Assembly (NCBI GenBank): GCA_946902985.2
Contig: OX336388.2
Location: 370,065,387-370,129,386, forward strand
Reading direction: 5' to 3'
From: Meconema thalassinum
Taxonomy: Eukaryota; Arthropoda; Insecta; Orthoptera; Tettigoniidae
DNA length: 64,000 nt
Shown one piece after another: positions 45,312 to 56,044 of the stretch. Each line of letters begins with the position of its first letter. The stretch's first letter is position 1. Below the pieces are notes generated by a model, which ran no database searches, was not told the origin of the DNA, and saw only the letters and a program-made list of their open reading frames with translations. Made by a program: the position numbers and the translations under genes.

Positions 45312-46733
45312 GAGCTTACACTTTCTTTCGTTCTTTCACTTGCCATAGGACGCGCCACCGGCGTATGTTTATGCATTACCAGCTTCCGGTTTAGTAGTCA
45401 GGTAATGAAAGCAATGGGAACTGTGTACTACAATTTTCCTTGCAAATATCTAAGCAAATTATTGTTGATAGGAGAAATAAAAGTTGTAAAATGCATCAAG
45501 AGCGAAATGATCTTCCGCTGTGTGCAATGAGAAAGCTCTGCATGTGTTTATTTCTCATGTATTAATGATGCGAAATGTCGGCTAACGTTGTGCCGCTTAC
45601 GACACTCGCAGTCTCTAAATGTTGCACATTTTCCCGTCAATTTACAACAGATTATGTTTGATTTTTTTGTTAAGATCTTGACGAAGAAAGTGTCTCTCCA
45701 ATTGAATGATTATATTTAACTGTATGCACGTCGTATACTCTCGGCAAGGTTGTTTTTCTCACAGAGCAACTTTACATTGTAGTAGGCACGTAGCTCCTTG
45801 TATTTAGTTTTCTGGCAACTTGTTTTAAATTATTGACTAAACTATTTCTAAAGACAGACAATCCATGCCTCCATTCGAAGGTTTAGGGTTGAATAATTCA
45901 TGCAAATTGAAGTTCATTCGTTTGTGAAATTGACCCTTTCAATGATTACCGTTTGGTACTGTTCCGTACTTTACGTAGACATTTCTTTAAAACGTTTGTC
46001 GCCAGTTGTTTGCTCTATTAACTTACAGTAATATTTTCCATAATATTGCAAACTAGGCACAGTTGGATTTTAAGGTGCAACCGAATGTGCTATCAAATAT
46101 CGCTTTCTTGCAATAGGCCTAAGTACGTAGAATATGTATGTACTGTAATTATAAAATGATTATTGGTTAAATAAGTGTTAATGGGTAGGCTACTATAATT
46201 ATAATGATTAAGTAAATGTTAAAGAAGAAACAACGAGTTGTTAGTAAATATTAGGCCTACCGGTACGGTGAATAGCCTATCACTAGTTTCGTCACGTTTT
46301 AACATTTAATCGGGTCAAGTTAATACATAATATACCAATATAACAACCGGATAGCAAATTATTATAATATTCTCACATATAACATATTTCATTGGCACCA
46401 ATTTAATACGATTGTAGTCTAAGATATGTTACACTACTGCCGTTTGACATGCGCAGATCGCACACTTTGTAACCAAGCTGTTTGTTATGGTCGTTTCTGT
46501 TGCGAATTTTTACTAATTACTCTTTTAGGAGACACTTGTTCTTGGAATATTCAAGAAATGCTAACCCTCTAGTGTATATTTAATAAGTTGAACACCTAAA
46601 AACAAAACCACAATTCGAAATAATAATTAAAATAATCACGGACGATTCATTGCCAATGAAAATCAAATGGAGATTCACGGACCGGAAGTTCGCTATGCAT
46701 AAGCTTCGGTGCCATTTTAACTCGTGGAAGCTC
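45312..46733. mobile_element. 1422-bp TIR element in gypsy right copy, TATA duplication
   Basis: It is absent from the left gypsy copy, where the sequence runs CTTATACAC. Here TATA occurs on both sides (45308-45311 and 46734-46737). The ends are inverted: GAGCTTACAC at 45312 and GAGCTTCCAC as the reverse complement at 46733. Further inverted similarity includes TTATGCAT and CTTCCGGT within the first ~75 bp. No transposase-like frame is recognised. A 4-bp duplication is seen in a few superfamilies (for example Sola or Chapaev), but I cannot assign it. Confidence 0.68.
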
Positions 46734-47434
46734 TATACACTTTATATGAGACATTAGGGAAATGGCTTAAAGCAATGCCCCTTGACACATAATACAATCC
46801 AATGCACATTTAATTTCTTTACCCAACTCAGTTCATTTATTTTTACATTTAATCCCACTAGTCGATTGCATCTCTGAGTGGTTCTAATTTACTCAATTTA
46901 ATTTAAACCCAAACACATATTTAGTCATTAAATTGTTATCCTGATCTGATATTAACACTGACTAATTATCAAAGTATTAATTGTCATTTAAGGCTACCAG
47001 CCTCCTAACATTTTCATGAGTTTGACTTTCTAAACAAATCTAGTTTTAACTTTAATTATTGGGCGCCCGGTATCACGTATATTAATTTATTTTAATTCAA
47101 TAGACAAAAACGTGAACCGTATTTTACATTGCAAACTCCTGATTTTAATTTATATTTCACACATTTGGCGGTATCCTCTTCGCCTCCATTACTTTTAATA
47201 AAATATCACTTTCCGGTGATTAAAATACTGTCATATCTGCCTGCACTTGCGGCATGTCAGTTTTACTCAAATACGCCACTTAAATGTGTTCCAGCAGCGA
47301 ACCAGCAACAAAATTACACCCTCATTGTTGCGTCAGTTTGAAAACCCAACTACGCTTACATTGACATGTGCAATTTCTTTGCCTTTACACCACAGTGGAC
47401 CGCCCCACGCTTGGCCGTGCCAGTTTACATCCTA

Positions 47435-48236
47435 TGAACCCTTCAGAATAGCAGTGTTTATATGCAAGAATCTTGATCAAGGGGTCGCGCTCAGTTCCTA
47501 GTGTGATGTTTACGTTCGCCAAACAACATGCTCTACTGAGGTAAGGGTCATAGGATTAAAACTATAATTAAGAAAGAAAGGTGACAAGATGTAAAATAAT
47601 AACATGATTTAATGACTAATAGTGCATAAGAAGTATATAAACAACAATAATAAAAAAATCCTCCCTGAATTTTTCCCATGACAGGAATATCTATCAAAGT
47701 TGAGGAGTCAGACGGATCTCCCCCTTATTAAAATGTGGATCCTAGTTCCACTAACTTGCATTTGGATTTTATGTACGCGTAATGACTAACTACGAGGAAT
47801 GAGTACTTAGGATGACTGTTCGTTTACAGCGGGTTAACAGCCACGATGCTTACGAACAATCATCTCGTAAATCAACGTTTACGGATATGGAACATGACAC
47901 TAATAAAAACCCTTAAAAAATTTAATTCTGACACACACACTAAAAATCTACTATTTACAGAAATCTCCCTGGAGACCTTCCATTAGCGCGATGACGCACT
48001 TGACAAAATGAGCTGCCTACGCGGCCAATTGCTCAATACACAAATAAGGGAAATACAGCATCGCACGTGACTTCACGGGTCACTGATATGGAATATAAAC
48101 ATGGACTTAAACCAACAACAACAAAAGCCTGACCGGCTGAGATTACTTTATATGAACAAAACTGCATGTTAAGGTAACGCTTCGGAGATTATCGTGATTC
48201 GTAGGCAACTCCCATTTATTTAAACAATTTTTACCA
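47435..48236 (-). repeat. Ty3/gypsy LTR 3, truncated (802 bp)
   Basis: Matches the first ~800 bp (low-coordinate side) of LTR 1 and LTR 2, starting TGAACCCTT. The match ends after TTTTTACCA at 48236, and the next bases are unrelated to the other LTRs. About 1.85 kb of the LTR's outer part is missing. Confidence 0.85.
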
Positions 48237-48859
48237 TAAGGATTATACTTTTTTCGGGTTGCTAACATGTGATAAGAATTATTATTGGTTATCATTCTGA
48301 AGTTGGCTATGCTCAGTGTGTGAAAAAACAGAGAAAGTACATGGTTGAAAAAGAATTGAGATGATATAGTTCCTGAATATACCAATGTTACATTTATCCT
48401 GAATTTTCTTTTGTGATAATTTGTTATTACGTTTTCAGATTTTCTAACCTCAAAAGATCATCATATAGTTATCATCCAGTTATGAATAAGCTACTTTTTG
48501 CATGTTACAATATTTTTTTTATCCATAGGATACCATAAAGCGAGAAAATGCTTAGTATAATGATGCCTGATATTGTACACAATGTATATGCTCAAGAGTA
48601 CACTGTATCCTTATATTGCAACTCCTTAGTATCTTTAAACTTACGTACGTTTCGGTTGAAAAATTCAATTTTCCCTTTTCTGATTTTTTGGGTTCTCTGC
48701 ACATTGAAATATCATAGGAAGTTAGTTTGGAACAAGAATGTTAAACAGTTTCCGAGATAAGGGCTTTTGAAGTTTGCCAACATTGACAAACATCTACCAA
48801 ATCTTTATTCATCTACTTTTGACAGCCATTTCTTGCAACTTTTATTTTCATGCAAATAA
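48237..48859. other. Anonymous AT-rich segment right of the gypsy array
   Basis: No motif recognised. It does not contain the missing 3' end of HINE-like copy C that would be expected if the array were one simple insertion. Confidence 0.45.
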
Positions 48860-49245
48860 TAACAATATCGTATGGCATCGGGTGCCGGGTGCAATCTTTG
48901 TTAATTGACGCCCAGAAGGTAGCTTGCATGTCACATTTTATCGCTCATGGAGCGCTATGAAAGTCAAGGTTATATATCTAAGCTCCTTGACATTATAACG
49001 CTTTCTAGTAGAGAAGGGAGGAACTTTTTGTGTTGGCGGAAAATCCGAGATTAATATTGCCACTATGAACACGGCCTAATGAATTCAAATCGGTTATTTA
49101 ACATGCCAACATCGTATGACACGCGTACCGTGATTTTTTCGGCTTTCAAATATCATTTACCACGGCCATGAGCGAACCTGCAAGCTTGGGGTTGGCAGTC
49201 CGACATGATAACCACTCACCTACCGGGGCAAGCTATGGAAATAAG
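48860..49245 (-). mobile_element. Possible tRNA-derived SINE, minus strand
   Basis: On the minus strand AGGTGAGTGGTTATCATGTC resembles an A box and CAGGTTCGCTCATGG a B box, spaced like a tRNA head, with about 300 bp of non-coding body after it. There is only one copy in the window, so this is tentative. Confidence 0.35.
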
Positions 49246-49382
49246 GTACATTGTCTCATAAATTACTACACCGATCTACTTGAAATATCCACAGTACCTT
49301 TATATACTTAGGCCTATGTGCGATAATCTGACCTAAAATAATGGCTGCAGTATTTATGGGAAATGCATTGCTTCAAAGTTTA

Positions 49383-49690
49383 GCGGCTTCGATGGCGTAG
49401 TTGGTAGCATGCTGAATTGCTGTGCCCAAGATCGCAGGTTTAAACCCGGCCAAAGTCGTCGGATTTTTTTAAGAGTGTTAAAATCCTTCAGTATGCATTT
49501 CTTCGGAGGGGAAGTAAAGCCGACAGTCTCATGTCATAGATTTATGCCATGTAAAAGATCCTTCCAGACTAAACTTGTGTGAAGCAATTTCTAGTTTAGA
49601 TTTCGTTGAAACGCTCTATCAAGGTTCCAACGTTCACCACTAAGTATCATTGTCATCTGGTAGCGAAAGTTGGAACTACTTGAAATTGAA
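49383..49690 (+). mobile_element. SINE family S1 copy, 3'-truncated
   Basis: GCGGCTTCGATGGCGTAGTT and the B box AGGTTTAAACCCGG are followed by the family body (GGAGGGGAAGTAAAGCCGAC, GTGTGAAGCAATTTC). It lacks the conserved 3' module and the CCAACC tail. Confidence 0.75.
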
Positions 49691-51386
49691 CGGAACTTGT
49701 AGCTCACCCTATGGGTGTCCGCTTGAAGCAGCTACAGCCTCTGGCGAGCCGAACATGTCTTTGGGCACTCCCGGCACTAAACACCATACGATAAATAAAT
49801 AAAATAATTCCATACTTTTTAAACTTGCCAAATAAAAATTACAAATAAAACGTTTGAAGCACTAGAATCATGATTCTAATTTGGATTTCAACCCATGAAA
49901 TCTTCTTCATTTAGGTCATAAATGTACCGTTTGCTTAATATTTTGTTTTCAAACATACATTGTGCCACGAGCCTATAATGGCAATAATTAAGACATGAGT
50001 ATGTTTATAACACGAGCGTAGCGAGTTTTATAATTACCATACGAGTGTCTTAATTACCATTATAGGCGAGTTGCATACGACTGTTTATGTTAGACGATAA
50101 TTATAACTTTATTATATGTTAAAACATAAATATTCATAAATATCTGTGGAGTTCAGTAATTTCAGTTAGTGAACAGAGCGCGCTGGGTGGTTAGCTGACT
50201 GAACAGAGCGCATGCGTGGGTCAAAGAATTTCGAAAGCAGAGACCATTTATTTTGCTTGGCAATGCTATTGTTTACAGCCTGCATGATGTCTAGTGCCGA
50301 TCAGAACTAGCATTCACTAATATTGTCACCGAAGTCGTTTGAAAGCAATGCGCCGTGTAGAAATTGGAGTTGGGGATATTAAGGTACAGTGCTATTTCTT
50401 GTCTCATATTCGCCAGTTTATTTACGCGAACATATGGGACGGTGCACTTTCCATGTCGGTAATTTATATGGGTGCTGTGTTGCAAACTTCTGAACGTAGA
50501 TTCATACATTTCTTGCATATTTTATGTCATAGTATTTTCTTGTTACCATAAAGGTCCGTGCTGATTTTTTTCTTTGTGTTTGGGATTGTAACTTCAATGG
50601 TTGGTCCGATATCTATTTTGAAATTTCAAATCATGTAGTTCATGTCCGACAGGTTGGATTCTGAGCGCATGCGCGAAGCTATCCTTACCTAATTGGTCAA
50701 TGAATGAGCTCTGATTGGCTGGAGCAACTGTCTCATAATGAAGAATAGTACTATAATGACCGTCATTATGATACAGTTTTCAGACATATAATATTTACAT
50801 TTCGACGTCGTCGAACATACAAATTATTAATTAATGTTGGTATGAGTGAATGATAATGCCTTTTCAGTAACTTTACTATTTTATATTATGAAGGTTATAT
50901 TAAGTTTGCATTACATTGATTCAATAGTTTGTGTGGCAGGAACATATTAAAACACTGAATTGTTTTGTTCAACTATTCAACCTTAAAACCACAGTTCCAT
51001 ATGTATTTCCTCAGTCGCATAAAACGAATACTGTTCCACGTCCCATGAAAAGTATTAACCGACATTTAAACTCCATCCAATCTTCTTTTATTTTGCGTTC
51101 GTTACATTTCAGACGTCAGGCGTGATGTACACATTACACCTTATCATGTGCAAATGCAGTGGTTGAAAGTTCGTGAACGTAGGCAGCTGTCAATTGCTAT
51201 CCTAACCCAGAAGGTATTGTGTACAAAAACTCCTGGTTATCTCTCTAATGAGAGGCAGATGACCTCGTAGTTCCGCCCCTTAAAACAGCAATAATCAATC
51301 AATCATATCTCTCTAATGTGTTTAAACCAATGAACTCCGTCCACAACAGAAAATAGATTTACTGATTCTACTCTACAGATTCCCGT
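49691..51386. other. Anonymous segment, ~1.7 kb
   Basis: No credible coding. A region rich in ATAATTACCAT/AATTACCATTATA motifs lies near 50030-50070, and two GAACAGAGCGC copies lie near 50173 and 50203. GCAGATGACCTCGTAGTTCC near 51248 is shared with about 17768. Confidence 0.4.
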
Positions 51387-51399
51387 CCACCGTACAACT

Positions 51400-51659
51400 G
51401 AAAATAAAAATCCACAGCCTGCTTCCAGTCTCCGATCGGGTCAGGAATGGAATGAATGAAGCCCCATCTAGCGGCGAGGATATGAACTGTGCCGGCTGCC
51501 GAGGCCTGACGCACTCCTCTGGGGCAATGATTAAAGGAATGACAGATGAAATTAAATGATAGTGGAGAGTGTTGCTGGAATTAAATTTCCCTATCTGCCT
51601 CCGTTTTGTCCAGCACAGATCTCACCTGGAGTGACCGGGATTTGAACCACGTACCCAGC
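51400..51659 (-). mobile_element. SINE family S4 copy with 13-bp target-site duplication
   Basis: Minus-strand counterpart of 23086-23434 (landmarks CCACAGCCTGCTTCCAGTC, GCCCCATCTAGCGG, GATAGTGGAGAGTGTTGCTG and a reversed B box GGGATTTGAACCACG). The duplication CCACCGTACAACT occurs at 51387-51399 and 51660-51672. Confidence 0.85.
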
Positions 51660-51672
51660 CCACCGTACAACT

Positions 51673-52689
51673 AAATACAATAAATCATTCCTTTGCACAG
51701 CTTCACGGCTCTTTAATACATTCCACCTTCACTCATTTACAAACTCTGTTAACACTACACAACTCAAGAAATACCTAATGTCAAGATTCCTGAAGGAATA
51801 CGGAACACCTCATTTATTGAATTCGTAAACCACGTAATATATAGTATAAATAGTTTATACATTTTTTTTAAATATATGCGTGCCATACAGCTTTTTATAA
51901 TATTTTTAGTATCCAAGATACAACTTCCGTGGAATTTATAGTAGCTCAAGTATTCATGTCAGTCATGTACTTGTTTCAATAATCACTTAAAGAATGTAGT
52001 CCTTTTTTAACGTACTATAATTTGTTTTGTTTTTTCAATAGATTTAATAATACATTAGGTAGGTTATTTATTTAATTATTATATTCTAATTTGCATTATT
52101 CATCTTGTATAAAAATGTTTGCTAATTGGTTTGTTCAATAATAGGTGTATCCTATCTTTTGTTCTGTTAGTTGTTAAGCTAGGTTTAGTTTCCTATTACA
52201 AAATCTCAGGCCAGAACATTGTATAGGCTACATAAAGGGGCTCTTTAGCTTCAGTGGCATTTCTTTATGAATACATTCAATTCAATTCAATTCATATTTT
52301 ATACCGTTACTGTTGTTATCTGACTTTTTTGTAGCATCAACTTGAGGGTAATGATTTTATTTCCGCTCCATTTTGAACAAAGTGGCGGGGCCGTGGCCCA
52401 CGCTGTAGATTCTCTTAAGTTATAGCCGTACACAGGTATAAAATATCCAAGTCTAACAGGGAAAAAGAGAGAAAGGGATGGTAATTGGAACGTAACTTAC
52501 ACCAAGCTGCATAGAGCTAGGAAATATATAGCCTATGTTTTTGCATTTCCAAAATATCTACAGGCAAAGAACGCCTTAACAAGTCCAATGAAAACCACAA
52601 CAAATGAATTTAGTAATACGTGAGCCAGGTGTACTCATCTCTCTTTCTGTCGTTCTTTCTTTCTTTCTTTCTTCGTCATGCCCGACTAA
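51673..52689. other. Anonymous AT-rich segment with (TTTC)n
   Basis: No gene. A TTTC microsatellite lies at about 52652-52673. Confidence 0.45.
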
Positions 52690-53890
52690 GGAGCGCGATT
52701 GAACTTATTTATCTGATGGCATTGCCTTTCTCTTCTCCCAAAATCTCTTCATCTTCTCGCTGTGGCTTCTCTTGCGATCTTCTGACCAGGTTTTGTTGGT
52801 GATAGTGCTGCAAAGCGGTGATTATCGACTAATTCTCTGAACTTAGCTCTGTCTAGTACAATGTCATTTGTGATGCCTACTTCCTGAAGATCTTTTCCAA
52901 CTTCAAGCAGCCAGGTGTGTTTTTTTAATGACATCGCGAGGTTATGAAACCTTTTGCTCAGTCTCCGATTGCGGCTTCGGTGGCGTAGTTGGTCGCATGC
53001 TGAGCTCCTATGCCCAAGATAGCGGGTTCAAACCCGGCCAAAGCCGTCGATTTTTTAAGAGCGTTAAAAATCCCTCAGTATGCCTTCCTTCGGAGGGGAA
53101 GTAAAGCCGGCCGTCCCATGTCATAGATTTATGGCATGTTAAAGAACCTTCCACTAATTACACCTGTGTGAAGCAAAATTGTATAGGTTAAGAATGTAAA
53201 CAACGCTCTTAGGTTTCTACGTTCGTTGCCAAGAGCCGACTGCGGTGGCATCTAGTAGCTAAGTTCTGAACTAGGCCTAGTAGTCGTTGCCGGTGGCGTT
53301 TGGTGGCAAAAGTAGGAACTATTTGAAAATTCAAAGTTGCAGTCCTTACTTGAATTAAAAACAGATACACACACTAATACAGTCATCACAATTAACACCG
53401 GTTATCAGACAGATTCTACACACACCCAAAGTACACGGGACTACATGACAGCGTTGTCGCAGCTCCTAAATTGAGGAACCAACCAACCAGTCTCTGATTG
53501 CCCATCCTGAGAACATGCCCGTAAAATTTCAATCGTCTTTTCCTAGGGTGTCTGAGATTTTCTCCGAGTGCTGGTATATAAATCTTGGGATTTTCTCTTC
53601 ATCCAGATTCCCCCTGTAGAGACTGGTCCCAAAAATAATCTTATGAAATTCCTTTCTTGCTTTTCCACATCTTTAATTAATGATCTGCCCCCAATAATCG
53701 GCGTTTCAGAAGCAGCTACTCAGGCTTGATTACAGTGTAGTAATGCCGTAATTTTGCATTTCTGGATATTGATTCTGTATTATATCTGTTCCAAGTGAGT
53801 CTGTAAGCTTTTTCAGGGTAGCAAGGAATAATAGCGGGAATAATAAAGTCATGTACCATTTTATTGTTATATGGTGCATTCATAAACTCA
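52690..53890 (-). pseudogene. Non-LTR retrotransposon relic (family N4), split by SINE
   Basis: 52749-52934 reads EVGKDLQEVGITNDIVLDRA and KFRELVDNHRF, corresponding to the C-terminal EEVKRDAKESGLTVDVIHNR and EFRNRIDN region of the relic at 55.0-56.0 kb. Beyond the SINE (53489-53890) the minus strand continues with post-RT sequence such as RNFIRLFLGP. It is heavily decayed; the product would have been part of the element's reverse transcriptase ORF. Confidence 0.6.
52972..53488 (+). mobile_element. Full-length SINE family S1, 517 bp, with target-site duplication
   Basis: The best S1 copy. The tRNA-like head GCGGCTTCGGTGGCGTAGTT (from 52971) has a B box GGGTTCAAACCCGG (53026-53039). It has a body with TTCGGAGGGGAAGTAAAGCC and CCACTAATTACACCTGTGTG, then a conserved 3' module (ATTAACACCGGTTATCAGAC, AAAGTACACGGGACTACATG) and a GGAACCAACCAACC tail. 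AGTCTCCGATTG (52960-52971) and AGTCTCTGATTG (53489-53500) are the flanking duplication. Confidence 0.88.
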
Positions 53891-53896
53891 GCAAAT

Positions 53897-53916
53897 AATA
53901 ATAATAATAATAATAA
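53897..53916 (+). repeat. (AAT)n microsatellite
   Basis: Six or seven AAT units directly precede a SINE S3 end. Confidence 0.85.
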
Positions 53917-54155
53917 CCCCTGGCACTACAACCCATGAAGGGCCTGGGCTTACCAAGTGACCTCTGCCCAGCCATTTGGCATGCAGATATTGGGGTGAAG
54001 CGTGGTCAGCACATCGGGTCCCTCGGACGTTAATCTTAGTTTTCGTGATCGGGGTGCTGTCTCACTGTCAGACAGCTACTCAATTGCCCTCACGAGGCTG
54101 AGTGCACTCCGTTCCAGCCCTCACGTCAGTTTTTAAAACCCCTGACGGAGCCGGG
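53917..54155 (-). mobile_element. SINE family S3 copy, tRNA head missing
   Basis: Same body as the gag-embedded S3 SINEs (CAGCCATTTGGCATGCAGAT, CTGTCTCACTGTCAGACAGC, CCTCACGAGGCTGAGTGCAC). It ends at ACGGAGCCGGGAATG, just at the B box, so the 5' tRNA head is truncated. The neighbouring AAT run may be its tail. Confidence 0.75.
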
Positions 54156-54189
54156 AATGATGTTGTTAGGCTAATGTTGGTGTCGTTCT

Positions 54190-54302
54190 CCTTATTTTAG
54201 GGGCTGCAACACAGTGGTCATATAGCTTCGTGTTTTTGGGTGTGAGTGGGGGGTGGGAGATTTATGTGATAACCTGTGTTATTGTGTTGACTGTAATAGT
54301 AT
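54190..54302 (-). mobile_element. SINE 3'-module fragment (S2/S1 type)
   Basis: TTTTAGGGGCTGCAACACAG, ATAACCTGTGTTATTGTG and the GTATGTGTTT end form the shared 3' module in reverse orientation without a body. It abuts another S1 SINE in the same orientation. Confidence 0.55.
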
Positions 54303-54910
54303 GTGTTTGGTTGGTTCCTCAGTTTTAGGGGCTGCGACAACACGGTCGTGTAGCCCCTTGTGATGACTGTATTAGTGTGTGTTATCTGTTTTTAATTCAA
54401 GTAAGGACTGCAGACGATAATTTCATGAAGTTCCTACATTCGCAACCAAATGCTACCGTCCACAGCACCTAGCTGTGAACTTGGCTACTACTAGAGGCCA
54501 TCGCAACGGACGCCTGGTGATGAACGTTGGAACTTAAGAGCATTAATCAAACCGAACCTACAAATTTAGCTTCACACAAGTTTAGTTAGTAGAAGGTTCT
54601 TTTACATGCCATTACATGAGCCCGCCAGCTTTACTTCCCCTTCGCTCTCACCAAGGCGGTCCGGGTTCGATTCCCGGTCAATGCATGTGAGATTTTCGAA
54701 GTGAAATGCCATGTCCTGTGGTTCAGATTCCACGTAAAAAGGAGGCCCCGTGGCTCATAATCACAAGATTCACGGTCACGTAAAACTACAATCTTCCTTC
54801 CTTTTTTCCTTCCCCTTCGAAGGAAGGCATACTGAGGGATTTCTAAAAAAAACGACGACTTCGCCCGGGTTTGAACCCGTGATCTTGGGCTTAGAAGCCA
54901 CCGAATCCGT
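54303..54910 (-). mobile_element. SINE S1 copy split by an inner SINE
   Basis: Minus-strand S1. The tail and 3' module begin TTGGTTGGTTCCTC and the body runs to CTTCCCCTTCG (54644). After the inner SINE it resumes at about 54809 with AAGGAAGGCATACTGAGGG and ends with the tRNA head in reverse (GGGTTTGAACCCG near 54868). CTTCCCCTTCG is duplicated at 54634-54644 and 54809-54819. Confidence 0.8.
54645..54808 (+). mobile_element. SINE S5 nested inside SINE S1
   Basis: CTCTCACCAAGGCGGTCC and the B box GGTTCGATTCCCGG start the element; it is truncated at or before the A box. GAGGCCCCGTGGCTCATAAT and GGTCACGTAAAACTACAATC are shared with 7590-7640, followed by a short CTTCC/TTTTTTCC tail. The 11-bp duplication of the host SINE proves insertion. 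Confidence 0.8.
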
Positions 54911-55029
54911 CAGCAGAATGGTTTTACTTCATTCCACTACGGCGATATAATAATATTACAGTAATAAAATTATTAAGTTATTTCAACGGATTTACTTCAA
55001 GAGATTCTGCGTAAAAATAAATATCAGAC

Positions 55030-56040
55030 ATAATAGGGATGTTTGGCCTTTGCTGATGATCTTGCCCTCTTAACCCAAAGCCGAGACGATGCCCAAAAAA
55101 TGCTGGATACTCTGCACGAAATCGCTGAGAAAACGGGTCTTAAAGTCTCCTATGAAAAGACAGAATACATGGAGTACAGACACCTTGGAGAGAGACACAT
55201 AAAAGTGAAACATGGGACTGTCAAAAGAACTGAGAAGTTTAAATATCTAGGTGAATGGATAGAACCCAATGGGCTGGATAAAGAGGAAAATAGGGCAAGA
55301 GCTAGAAAATTGGATTTGGCTTAAAGGTTAACCCAGAACAGATACAACAAACGAGCAATATCCTACAAGGCAAAACTCAGACACTATAGCACAGTAGTAA
55401 AGCCAGAGGGTCTGTACGCCTCGGAGTGCTTCAGGGGATCTTCAGGAACTGGAAAAAAGGAGAGGAAAATTTTGCGGAAAATTTTAGGACCACAGAAAAC
55501 TGCTGACGGGACACGGAAGAACAGAAGGAATGATGACCTCTATAAACATACTGAAAAAATTACTGTCACAATGCGGAAGGGAAGGTTGAAATTCTACGGA
55601 CATTTGGTGAGAATGGACGAGAACCGACTGACTAAGAGGATATTCAAGAATATTACAGAGCTGAAGGCTACAACTAAGTGGGTGGAAGAGGTTAAAAGAG
55701 ACGCCAAGGAAAGTGGACTCACAGTGGATGTGATCCACAACAGAAAAGAGTTCAGAAACCGAATTGACAACATCAAGATTTTCGAGGAGAAAACACCTAA
55801 AATTAGAGCCAAACTGGTAATATCCGAGGAGGAGCGAAAGATCAGAAGTGAACGAATGAAGAGGTTTTGGGAAGAGAAGAGGAGATTAACCAGAAAGCCT
55901 TAGGTTCCATGCGGTCCACAGGCGGCCAAATTCGGAAGAAAGAAGAAGAAGGGATGAGGACATGTGTCGAGGAGGAAATTAAGGTTCTTACAGAGAAAGA
56001 CAGCCTGGCACAAAACAAAAGAGTAGGCCATAAGGAAAAA
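55030..56040 (+). pseudogene. Non-LTR retrotransposon relic: RT end and C-terminus (family N5)
   Basis: Begins at the RT catalytic box MAFADDLALLTQSRDDAQ (55043), followed by GLKVSYEKTEYM and FKYLGEWIEPNG, the palm-thumb region. A TAA at about 55322 breaks the frame, after which the same sequence type continues (RYNKRAISYKAKLRHY; 55472-55903: RKILRKILGPQKT, KGRLKFYGHLVRM and a Lys/Glu/Arg-rich end SERMKRFWEEKRRL). It would have copied element RNA by target-primed reverse transcription. It is 5'-truncated and interrupted, so inactive. It abuts HINE-like copy D. Confidence 0.82.
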
Positions 56041-56044
56041 GAAA

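Larger units (their letters stand above)
37344..48236 (-). mobile_element. Ty3/gypsy retrotransposon, right copy (truncated 5' LTR)
   Basis: The internal domain 37344-47434 is 10,091 bp. Subtracting two private insertions (43116-44645 and 45312-46733, plus duplicated bases) gives about 7.13 kb, matching the left copy. Gene order is the same. The outer LTR is cut at 48236 and the downstream sequence is unrelated. Proteins are about 98% identical to the left copy by visual comparison. Confidence 0.88.

Noticed and set aside
24889..48236. An env-like gene that would make the gypsy element an errantivirus
   Set aside because: Between integrase and the 3' LTR there are only about 340 bp, and no transmembrane or glycoprotein-like frame is present.
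52971..53045. A tRNA gene at the SINE head (also 20115, 49383, 12277, 33790)
   Set aside because: A and B boxes are present but the sequences cannot form a complete cloverleaf with acceptor pairing, and each continues into a shared SINE body.
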